This document shows positions 1-6,286 of a stretch of DNA of 10,319 bases, in pieces (within the stretch, counting starts at the first letter, position 1; each line of letters opens with the position of its first letter). Below the pieces are notes generated by a model that saw only the letters and a list, made by a program, of their open reading frames with translations, ran no database searches and was not told where the DNA came from. The stretch comes from an uncultured Sphingomonadales bacterium. GTDB taxonomy: Bacteria; Pseudomonadota; Alphaproteobacteria; Sphingomonadales; Sphingomonadaceae. The DNA lies in NCBI GenBank assembly GCA_937898535.1, contig CALDKP010000424.1:1-10319 (forward strand), written 5' to 3'. Made by a program: the position numbers and the translations under genes.

Positions 1-54
1 AAGGCTCACCCCGCCATAACAAATGAGTGCCAGCCGAAGTTCTTTTTCACGCAT
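1..54 (-). CDS. Patatin-like protein (phospholipase-type), N-terminal fragment cut by the window edge
   Basis: Reading the minus strand from an ATG at 54-52 gives 18 in-frame codons to the left edge: MREKELRLALICYGGVSL. The pattern of charged start, short hydrophobic strand and then a glycine-rich turn (YGGVSL) matches, from memory, the first beta strand and oxyanion-hole loop at the N-terminus of a patatin-related protein family common in alphaproteobacteria, where the text usually continues into a segment like AVYMHG. Such proteins are predicted lipid acyl hydrolases with a Ser-Asp dyad further in, which is outside this window. No clear Shine-Dalgarno motif precedes the ATG. The gene is divergent from radA with a 93-bp gap. 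Only 18 residues are visible, so the family call rests on a short recalled motif; that it is a coding start is the safer part of the claim. Confidence 0.7.
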   Translation of the reverse strand, partial: MREKELRLALICYGGVSL

Positions 55-147
55 GCCGATGGTGTGACACCGCCAAAGGTCGTGCGCAAGCACCGATGCG
101 TGCTTTTTACGACTTGAGTTCTTGATATGTTCTGGTAGTTTCCGCTT
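55..147. promoter_or_regulatory. Divergent intergenic region with overlapping small hairpins ahead of radA
   Basis: This 93-bp gap must hold the start signals of both the leftward patatin-like gene and radA. Visible structure: an 11-bp inverted repeat GGTGTGACACC at 61-71; a GTGC/GCAC stem with a GCAA tetraloop at 82-93; and a competing stem 86-92/97-103 (one mismatch) followed by five T residues at 104-108. The last resembles a weak intrinsic terminator reading toward radA. No convincing -35/-10 pair is seen for either gene. The assignment is positional; the structures may be chance. Confidence 0.35.
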
Positions 148-1512
148 ATGGCAAAGGCAAAGCGCAAATATGTATGTCAGGCATGCGGTTCAGAAGCGAA
201 CCGTTGGCAGGGACAATGTGACGACTGTGGCGAATGGAATACGTTGGCGGAAGAAGCGAGCGCGACGGTTTTTGAGCTGAAGCATCATTTGCAATCGGGC
301 GGACGTTCGGTGGAACTGTCGGGGCTAAATACCGATATCAAGCTTCCGGATCGCGCCTCGACCGGCATCGCTGAGTTCGACCGTGCGCTGGGTGGCGGCC
401 TTGTGCCGGGTTCAGCGACTTTGCTGGGCGGTGATCCGGGCATTGGTAAGTCTACTTTGCTGTTGCAGGCGGCAGCCAATTTGGCGCGGCGCGGGCTGAG
501 CGTTGCGTATATCTCCGGCGAAGAAGCGGTCGACCAAGTGCGTTTGCGCGCGCGGCGGCTTGGGCTCGGCGATGCGCCCGTGCAATTGGCGGCCGCAACC
601 TCAGTCCGCGACATATTGACCACCATGGGAAAGGGCGCGCCTCCAGCCTTGCTGGTGATTGACTCGATTCAGACAATGCACAGCGATTTGATTGAAGGCG
701 CCCCGGGCACCGTCAGCCAGGTGCGGGCATCGGCGCAAGAGCTGATCCGTTTTGCCAAAGAGCGTGGCTCTGCATTGATGCTGGTAGGGCATGTCACCAA
801 AGACGGAACGATTGCCGGACCGCGTGTGCTTGAACATATGGTCGATACGGTGCTGGCGTTTGAAGGTGAGCGAAGCCATCAATATCGCATATTGCGCGCA
901 TCGAAGAACCGCTTTGGCGGCACCGATGAAATTGGCGTTTTCGCGATGGCGGAAGAGGGCCTGACCGAGGTTGGTAACCCAAGCGCATTGTTCCTGACGG
1001 ACCGCGCCGAACAAGTGACTGGCGCAACGGTGTTTCCGGCGTTGGAAGGGACGCGTCCAGTGCTCGTTGAAATTCAGGCGCTCACTGTGCGTCTATCCAG
1101 CGGTGCGACGCCCCGTCGCGCGGTGGTCGGATGGGACAGCGGACGGCTCGCCATGATATTGGCGGTGTTGGAGGCGCGCTGTGGCCTTAGCTTTTCGACG
1201 GCTGAAGTATATCTGAACATCGCTGGTGGATATCGCATTTCGGACCCGGCGGCGGACCTTGCGGTCGCGGCGGCGCTGGTATCGGCCCTTGCTGAGCGGC
1301 CTTTACCGTCTGATGCTGTTCTGTTCGGAGAAGTCGCCTTGTCTGGCGAAATTCGTCCCGTCGCACATGGCGCATTGCGCTTGAAGGAATCGGCCAAGCT
1401 TGGCTTCAGCCGTGCACTTGTTCCGCCATCGGTGAAGGGACAGTCGGGAATTTCAACGCAAGAGTTCCGCACGCTGGCCAATCTCGTTGACCATATGCTG
1501 GGACGTCACTAA
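148..1512 (+). CDS. radA: DNA repair protein RadA
   Basis: Encodes a RecA-related ATPase that acts in the cytoplasm on recombination intermediates, helping branch migration and strand exchange during repair. All family parts are visible over 454 residues, the usual length. An N-terminal zinc finger has Cys10-x2-Cys13 and Cys24-x2-Cys27. The Walker A motif GGDPGIGKS lies at 94-102 and a Walker B strand LLVIDSIQT at about 168-176. The RadA signature KNRFG is at 253-257. From about residue 300 to the end is the Lon-protease-like domain, which in RadA lacks peptidase activity. The ATG at 148 is chosen because it places the zinc finger at the normal distance from the N-terminus, although no strong Shine-Dalgarno sequence precedes it. 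It is first in a plus-strand series; a 117-bp gap separates it from cvpA, so cvpA may have its own promoter. Confidence 0.97.
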   Translation: MAKAKRKYVCQACGSEANRWQGQCDDCGEWNTLAEEASATVFELKHHLQSGGRSVELSGLNTDIKLPDRASTGIAEFDRALGGGLVPGSATLLGGDPGIGKSTLLLQAAANLARRGLSVAYISGEEAVDQVRLRARRLGLGDAPVQLAAATSVRDILTTMGKGAPPALLVIDSIQTMHSDLIEGAPGTVSQVRASAQELIRFAKERGSALMLVGHVTKDGTIAGPRVLEHMVDTVLAFEGERSHQYRILRASKNRFGGTDEIGVFAMAEEGLTEVGNPSALFLTDRAEQVTGATVFPALEGTRPVLVEIQALTVRLSSGATPRRAVVGWDSGRLAMILAVLEARCGLSFSTAEVYLNIAGGYRISDPAADLAVAAALVSALAERPLPSDAVLFGEVALSGEIRPVAHGALRLKESAKLGFSRALVPPSVKGQSGISTQEFRTLANLVDHMLGRH

Positions 1513-1629
1513 ATCTGGTTTTAGGCCATGTCATATGCGACAGAAATCAGTCGGCTTTGCGGCTTGAATGGCGACATGAGCGCACTGCGGACGAGGTGCG
1601 ACGGATTATAGATTGGGCAGCAGCGTTAA

Positions 1630-2154
1630 ATGACCGCACTTGATATCATTGTGTTTTTCCTAATTGGTTGCGGAGCCGTTTTGGGCTTCTTGCGCGGTTT
1701 TGTGCAAGAGGCGCTGTCGATGATTGCATGGATATTGGTTATCGCTGCCGTCCGCGTGCTGCATGCCCCTGCCACGTCTGCACTGGCGGAAACCATTGGT
1801 TCGGAAACAAGCGCGGCTATTGTGGCGTTTCTTGCGATTGTTATCGTCATCTACGCGTTGGGCAGATGGATCGCGAAATCGCTTGGCGCGCGATCACGCA
1901 AATCGCTTTTGGGGCCATTTGACCGGGTTTTGGGCTTTGGCTTTGGGATGCTGAAGGGGCTGATGATGGCGACCCTGATATTCCTGTTGCTCGTCATGGG
2001 TTATGGCATGTTTCTGGGTGCGGATGAGGAGCGCCCTGAATGGATGACAGTATCACGCACCTATCCACTGCTGAACGCTAGCGGGACAGCCATGTCCGAT
2101 TTCGTTCGGGAGAACCGCGGGGCCGAGGACGAAACCGCGGGAACAAACGAGTGA
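1630..2154 (+). CDS. cvpA: CvpA family membrane protein
   Basis: A 174-residue inner-membrane protein of the CvpA family, named for its requirement in colicin V production in E. coli; later work links it to envelope stress tolerance, but its biochemical role is unsettled. Predicted membrane helices lie at about residues 4-22, 27-44, 62-83 and 104-130. The family signature loop GPFDRVLG followed by FGMLKG is at about 95-110, and the conserved PEW near the end of the last helix is at 136-138. The C-terminal tail (from about 160) is acidic and probably disordered. The ATG at 1630 begins directly at the first helix, as in relatives. The stop codon overlaps the GTG start of the next gene (GTGA at 2151-2154), which suggests translational coupling. 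In many proteobacteria cvpA precedes purF; here it precedes an IscU-like gene instead. Confidence 0.88.
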   Translation: MTALDIIVFFLIGCGAVLGFLRGFVQEALSMIAWILVIAAVRVLHAPATSALAETIGSETSAAIVAFLAIVIVIYALGRWIAKSLGARSRKSLLGPFDRVLGFGFGMLKGLMMATLIFLLLVMGYGMFLGADEERPEWMTVSRTYPLLNASGTAMSDFVRENRGAEDETAGTNE

Positions 2155-2585
2155 GCGATTCCGCTCTCTACAATCGCGACATACTCCGCCTCGCGACAGC
2201 ATTGGTCACGAATGACCATCTTGAAAATCCCGACGGGTCTGCCGAAGTCCGTTCCCCTGTGTGCGGAAGCCGGATGCAGGCAGATGTCATGACCGACGCA
2301 CGCGGACATATCGTCGGGCTGGCCTTGCGCGCAAATGCCTGCGCCTTGGGTCAGGCCTCCGCCGCCATTTTACGGCAGAACGCGGACGGGTTGAGCCTAT
2401 CGCTGCTTAACGAACTGCGCGATGGCATTGCCCAAGCATTAAAGCGCGAGGGTGAAATGCCCGCCATTTGGCCTGAACTGGATCTGCTTTCGGCGGCGAG
2501 CGATTATCCGTCACGGCATGCGGCTATCTTGCTGCCCTATGATGCGGTTCTGGCTGCGGCGCAGAATATCAAAGAAAAAAGCTGA
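2151..2585 (+). CDS. NifU/IscU-like iron-sulfur scaffold family protein lacking the third ligand cysteine
   Basis: This 144-residue protein has the NifU N-terminal/IscU fold pattern. The first cysteine motif reads SPVCGSRMQADV (Cys38), and the second reads RANACALGQASAAIL (Cys64), matching the IscU regions around its first two cluster ligands. The third motif, normally like HCSxLA or KCAxLA, reads SRHAAILLPYDAV at 121-133: the ligand Cys is Ala124. The Asp two residues after the first Cys in IscU (CGD) is Ser40 here. So the fold is recognisable but the canonical Fe-S assembly site is incomplete. It may be a divergent carrier or a non-catalytic paralogue; I cannot say whether it binds a cluster. 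It starts with GTG inside the cvpA stop (GTGA) and ends by sharing one base with the antiporter start (TGATG at 2583-2587), so it is very probably co-translated with both. No IscS/SufS desulfurase or other Fe-S gene is in the window. Confidence 0.85.
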   Translation: MSDSALYNRDILRLATALVTNDHLENPDGSAEVRSPVCGSRMQADVMTDARGHIVGLALRANACALGQASAAILRQNADGLSLSLLNELRDGIAQALKREGEMPAIWPELDLLSAASDYPSRHAAILLPYDAVLAAAQNIKEKS

Positions 2586-4372
2586 TGGAGCACGCGCCGC
2601 ATAATCTTGTTGCGGACGTGATGCTCGGCGGGGTTGTGTTGCTCGGCGCAGCGCTGGTTGCCGTGCTTATTTTCCGCCGTCTCGGCCTTGGTGCCGTGCT
2701 GGGGTATCTGGTTGCCGGTATCGCCATCGGCCCGGACGGTCTTGGCCTGATTGGCGCGCCTGAGACCATTTTGGCCTATTCGGAAATCGGGATCATATTG
2801 CTGCTGTTCCTTGTCGGATTGGAACTATCGCCCAGCCGGTTGTGGCTGTTGCGCAGGGATATTTTGTTATTTGGTCCGCTGCAGGTGACGCTTTGCGGCC
2901 TTGGCATGTTCGCGATCATTCGCTTCGCCATGCCGACCTTCAGTTGGGAAGCGGCGTTGGTGCTTGGCCTGCCACTTGCGTTATCATCCACCGCGCAGGT
3001 GCTGCCCCTGCTACAATCGCGTGGCCGTATGAAAACCGATTATGGCGAAAAAAGCTTCTCCATCCTGCTGTTTCAGGACATTTCGATTGTCCCATTGCTG
3101 ACGATTGTGGCCGCATTGTCGCGTGCGCCGGCAGATGAAGGCGCCATTACGGGCTGGCGGCTGGTTCTATATGCAATCCTCGCCATATTGGGGTTGGTGC
3201 TCGCCGGGCGCTATTTGCTGTCGCCATTGTTGCGGCTTGTCGGCAAGATTTCAGAACGGGAACTGTTCATTGTCACTGGGCTGTTCACGGTTTGCGTCAG
3301 CGCCGCGGTCATGCAGTCGATTGGCGTGTCGCCTGCATTGGGGGCGTTCGTTGCAGGCGTCATGCTGGCAGAATCACCGTACCGGCATGAGCTTGAGGCG
3401 GATATTGATCCGTTTCGGTCGATCCTGCTGGGTCTGTTTTTCCTTGCGGTCGGCATGTTGCTGGATGTCGACGTCATTATCGCGCAGCCGCTATTTGTTA
3501 CGGGGCTTGCGCTGGCGTTGGTCGCCGTCAAAATTGCCATCATCTTTGCGCTTGGCCGGTTCTTTGGATTGAAGAGCAAACCGTCCATCATCATGGCCAT
3601 GCTGTTGAGTCAGGGCGGCGAATTTGCGTTTGTGTTGTTCACCGCGGCGCAACAGGCGTTGTTGATTGAGCCGGAGGCTGCGAGCCTATTTGGCGCGGTT
3701 GTCACGCTGTCTATGGCGTCGACCCCTTTCCTTATGATTATTGCGGGCAAGCTGGCGGCACAGAAGCCGAAAGGCGCGGCCCAGCTTGATGACCCCGCGT
3801 TGGCGTCACAAGCCAATGTGATCATTGTTGGCCATGGCCGGTTCGGGCAACAAGTGTCGCAGATCATGCAGGCCGCAGGGCGTTCGGTTACGCTTATCGA
3901 TATCAACCCGCGGACAATCGACATAAGCGGCGAATTTGGTGTCAAAGTCTTTTACGGCGATGGAACACGCATTGATTTGTTGCAACGGGCGGGTGGCGAG
4001 GACGCGCAGGCGATATTCTTCTGCATCGACGACCGGCACATGACCGCAGAGTCATTGATGCCGGTGCGTGAGACATTCCCGCGCACCAAGCTGTTTGTGC
4101 GCGCATATGACCGGCAACAGGCGCTGGCGTTGATGGAAGATAATGGCATCAGTATCATCCGCGAGCTATTTGAATCGTCGATCCGCATGTCGGTCGATGC
4201 GCTCAAGTTCTTCGGAACTGACCGCGAAGCCATTCATGAAATCATCGCCGAATTCCGCCGACGCGACCGAAGCCGGCTAAAGGCGCAGTTTTCCAGCGGC
4301 GATATGCATGCCGGTAAACGTCACAGTTTTGGTGGTGATGATTCGGATGATTTCCTGATCGCTCAGGATTGA
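2585..4372 (+). CDS. KefB/KefC-type monovalent cation:proton antiporter (CPA2 family) with TrkA-N domain
   Basis: An inner-membrane transporter of 595 residues, the usual size for KefB/KefC (about 600-620). Residues from about 8 to 390 form the Na+/H+ exchanger-type membrane domain of roughly 12 helices, with the QD motif FQDISIVPLL at 163-172 and the Kef loop motif HELEADIDPF at 268-277. A cytoplasmic Rossmann (RCK/TrkA-N) domain follows, with VIIVGHGRFGQQV at 412-424 and an acidic Asp439 ending the second strand, typical of nucleotide binding. The tail from about 555 is charged and low in structure. Kef systems in gammaproteobacteria are K+ efflux antiporters gated by glutathione adducts; whether this one responds to glutathione cannot be read here. 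No KefF/KefG-type ancillary subunit is encoded nearby. The start ATG shares a base with the upstream stop. The 3' end overlaps convergent aroB by 10 bp. Confidence 0.93.
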   Translation: MEHAPHNLVADVMLGGVVLLGAALVAVLIFRRLGLGAVLGYLVAGIAIGPDGLGLIGAPETILAYSEIGIILLLFLVGLELSPSRLWLLRRDILLFGPLQVTLCGLGMFAIIRFAMPTFSWEAALVLGLPLALSSTAQVLPLLQSRGRMKTDYGEKSFSILLFQDISIVPLLTIVAALSRAPADEGAITGWRLVLYAILAILGLVLAGRYLLSPLLRLVGKISERELFIVTGLFTVCVSAAVMQSIGVSPALGAFVAGVMLAESPYRHELEADIDPFRSILLGLFFLAVGMLLDVDVIIAQPLFVTGLALALVAVKIAIIFALGRFFGLKSKPSIIMAMLLSQGGEFAFVLFTAAQQALLIEPEAASLFGAVVTLSMASTPFLMIIAGKLAAQKPKGAAQLDDPALASQANVIIVGHGRFGQQVSQIMQAAGRSVTLIDINPRTIDISGEFGVKVFYGDGTRIDLLQRAGGEDAQAIFFCIDDRHMTAESLMPVRETFPRTKLFVRAYDRQQALALMEDNGISIIRELFESSIRMSVDALKFFGTDREAIHEIIAEFRRRDRSRLKAQFSSGDMHAGKRHSFGGDDSDDFLIAQD

Positions 4373-5469
4373 GCGTCGTCGTCGAGGAAGGCGGCAACGT
4401 CATCCAGTACAACGTCCTTAGACAGGAAGGTTTGGCCTATGCCTCGCGCGAGCAGGAAGGGCAACGTGCCGCCGCTCATCTTTTTGTCATGCCGCATATA
4501 ATCCACCAGCAACGCGCCGTTCGCGGTAACGCCAGCATCCGAAAGCGTGGTGGGTAAGCCCGCCGCCTTCAGCAACCGCGACACGCGCTGGGCATCTTCT
4601 GCGGCGCATAGGCCAAGCCGAACCGAATAGCGAAACGCCAGCGCCATGCCCGCGGCGACGGCTTCGCCATGGAACAGTCTGTCCGAAAAGCCTGTGTCGG
4701 CTTCCAGCGCATGGCCAAAGGTGTGGCCCAGGTTCAACAGGGCGCGCGTGCCCGTGCGTTCGGTCTCGTCAGCGGCGACGATGCGCGCTTTGGATTGCAC
4801 CGATGTTATGATGGCCCGCGCGCGAATGGCGGGGTCACCGGCAAAAAAGCTGTCCAGATTGTCTTCGCAATATACGAAGAAATCGGGGTCATCAATCAGG
4901 CCATATTTGACGACTTCGGCAAAACCCGCCGCCAATTGGCGTGGCGGAAGAGTCGATAACAATTCAGGGTCAATCAGCACCAATGCGGGCTGATGAAATG
5001 CACCGACGAGGTTTTTGCCGGCTGCGCTGTTGATCGCGGTCTTGCCGCCGACGCTGCTGTCCACTTGTGCCAACAAGGTTGTCGGAATTTGCACGAACGA
5101 ACATCCGCGCTTCACAATATGCGTTGCAAAACCCGTGATGTCGCCCACCACGCCGCCGCCTAATGCGATGACATGGTCGCTGCGTTCCACATGCTGCGAT
5201 AGCATCCAGTCGGTCAGCTTTTCCAGTTCAGCCCAGCTTTTGCCAGCCTCACCCGCAGGCAAAATATACACAGCGGTTTCCACGCCAGCGGCGGAGAGTG
5301 TTGCGGCAAGCGCGGGCCAGACGGCGCGGGCAACATTTTCGTCTGTGACCACCAACAACCGGTTGTCGCGCGCATAGGGAAGCAGATATTCCGGCGCCTG
5401 TGCCATTACGCCGGCACGGACATGAATGTCATAAGGTGCGTTGGTCAAGTCGACGGAAATGACGGTCAT
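4363..5469 (-). CDS. aroB: 3-dehydroquinate synthase
   Basis: Second step of the shikimate pathway: converts DAHP (3-deoxy-D-arabino-heptulosonate 7-phosphate) to 3-dehydroquinate in the cytoplasm, using NAD+ and a divalent metal, usually Zn. The 368 residues match the family length. Visible motifs are the NAD-binding GGGVVGD at 104-110, the PTTLLAQVDSSVGGKTA stretch at about 129-145, and the metal ligands Glu185 (in AEVVKYG), His249 (in LGHTFGHA) and His267 (in HGEA). The basic HDKK motif is at 327-330. The ATG at 5469-5467 overlaps the aroK stop (ATGA), so aroK and aroB are translationally coupled. Its stop lies inside the 3' end of the convergent antiporter gene. Confidence 0.97.
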   Translation of the reverse strand: MTVISVDLTNAPYDIHVRAGVMAQAPEYLLPYARDNRLLVVTDENVARAVWPALAATLSAAGVETAVYILPAGEAGKSWAELEKLTDWMLSQHVERSDHVIALGGGVVGDITGFATHIVKRGCSFVQIPTTLLAQVDSSVGGKTAINSAAGKNLVGAFHQPALVLIDPELLSTLPPRQLAAGFAEVVKYGLIDDPDFFVYCEDNLDSFFAGDPAIRARAIITSVQSKARIVAADETERTGTRALLNLGHTFGHALEADTGFSDRLFHGEAVAAGMALAFRYSVRLGLCAAEDAQRVSRLLKAAGLPTTLSDAGVTANGALLVDYMRHDKKMSGGTLPFLLARGIGQTFLSKDVVLDDVAAFLDDDAQS

Positions 5470-6029
5470 TGGGCAAGGGCCTTCAGGATATTTTCAACGG
5501 TCCGCATATGCGGCGATGTATCGCTGCGAATATGGATATTGGCCGTCGCATATAGCGGGTTTCGAATCTTGCCAAGTTCCGTCAGGACTTCAACTGGGTC
5601 CTTACCCTTTAGCAAAGGCCGGTTGCTGCGCCGACCAACGCGGTCGGCCAGTACTTTTATGTCCGCGTCCAGCCAAATTGATATCGCGCGCTCCAATATC
5701 AGTGCGCGGGTGTCCGCATTGACGAACGCGCCGCCGCCTGTGGCGATAATCTTTGGTGCACCCTCGACAAGCCGCGCAATAACCCGTCGCTCTCCATCGC
5801 GAAAATAGCCTTCGCCGAACTTTTCGAATATTTCGGAAATGGAAAGTCCCGCGGCACGTTCAATTTCATCGTCAGCATCAGCAAAAGGCACATTCAACCG
5901 TGCAGCCAAGCGCTTTCCAATGCTGCTTTTACCCACGCCCATCATCCCGACAAGAACGACCGGCCGGTCTATGACCGGGTCAGTTACTGTTCGGTCGTTG
6001 CCGATTTTTTGTTCATCGTTTCCGGGCAT
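5466..6029 (-). CDS. aroK: Shikimate kinase
   Basis: Phosphorylates shikimate to shikimate 3-phosphate with ATP. With the ATG at 6029-6027 the protein has 187 residues: a Walker A motif GMMGVGKS at 28-35, the DAD pair of acidic residues at 51-53, the shikimate-binding FR within GYFRDGE at about 74-80, GGG at 98-100, the lid arginine in RSNRPLL (Arg137), and RNPLY near 156-160. The reading frame stays open to a GTG at 6080 (204 residues). I prefer the ATG because the extra 17 codons include several rare ones (AGG, CGA, ATA), have no family similarity I recognise, and contain an AT-rich promoter-like stretch. The N-terminal 20 or so residues before RPVVLVG are variable in this family. It is first in the aroK-aroB pair, and its stop overlaps aroB. 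Confidence 0.95.
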   Translation of the reverse strand: MPGNDEQKIGNDRTVTDPVIDRPVVLVGMMGVGKSSIGKRLAARLNVPFADADDEIERAAGLSISEIFEKFGEGYFRDGERRVIARLVEGAPKIIATGGGAFVNADTRALILERAISIWLDADIKVLADRVGRRSNRPLLKGKDPVEVLTELGKIRNPLYATANIHIRSDTSPHMRTVENILKALAQ

Positions 6030-6151
6030 TGCGACACTGCCTATATATCGGCTATCCCTAACCCGAAAGTAATTTGCCACTCATCCGGAAAATTATGGAA
6101 AAGCAGTGTATTACATAACGGTCCAAGCGTGGCGGACATAAAAACCGGTTT
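6030..6151. promoter_or_regulatory. Divergent intergenic region between aroK and the 6152 gene
   Basis: About 120 bp between two diverging transcription units, richer in A and T than its surroundings. On the minus strand a loose promoter-like pair can be drawn: TTACTT (6072-6067), a 17-bp spacer, then GATATA (6049-6044), overlapping an alternative TATATA. If real, transcription would begin very near the aroK ATG at 6029, giving a short leader. On the plus strand, AT-rich elements around 6091-6117 could hold a promoter for the downstream genes, but no hexamer pair is convincing. These are eye-level matches only. Confidence 0.35.
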
Positions 6152-6286
6152 TTGCGCTTTCTAATTGTTGCGGCAGTGGCATTTGGCTTGCTACTCTTGC
6201 TTGCATGGTTAGGCGGTGAACAACTTATGCAGATAAGAGAAATTGCAGTGCAGCCCCAAAAAATTGAGACAGGTTCGCGTCATTGA
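6152..6286 (+). CDS. Small predicted single-pass membrane protein (44 residues)
   Basis: A short reading frame whose stop (TGA 6284-6286) overlaps the start of the next gene (TTG 6283-6285). From TTG at 6152 it encodes 44 residues: MRFLIVAAVAFGLLLLLAWL, a single strongly hydrophobic helix, then GGEQLM and a short polar tail ending KIETGSRH. The frame is open from a TAA at 6116-6118, and the only usual start codons before the helix core are TTG at 6152 and GTG at 6176; a basic stretch (HKNR) just before 6152 hints that the true start could be slightly upstream at a non-standard codon. The evidence for a real gene is the clean membrane-anchor composition, the coding-type junction with its neighbour, and a gap otherwise lacking a gene. 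I do not recognise a named family. The 4-bp TTGA overlap implies coupled translation with the exported protein, possibly a membrane partner for it. Confidence 0.6.
   Translation: MRFLIVAAVAFGLLLLLAWLGGEQLMQIREIAVQPQKIETGSRH

Noticed and set aside
601..1014. Minus-strand open frame of 137 codons opposite radA
   Set aside because: The radA frame is intact with Walker and KNRFG motifs over the same bases; the antisense translation has no recognisable domain.
1528..1611. A 27-residue reading frame on the plus strand between radA and cvpA (ATG 1528, TAG 1609-1611)
   Set aside because: No Shine-Dalgarno, no recognisable motif or membrane/signal composition, and no overlap with a neighbour; it is within chance for this base composition.
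3211..3600. Minus-strand open frame opposite the antiporter, one of several similar antisense frames there
   Set aside because: Its Ser/Asn/Met-rich translation is typical of the reverse of a membrane-protein gene; the plus-strand frame has clear family motifs.
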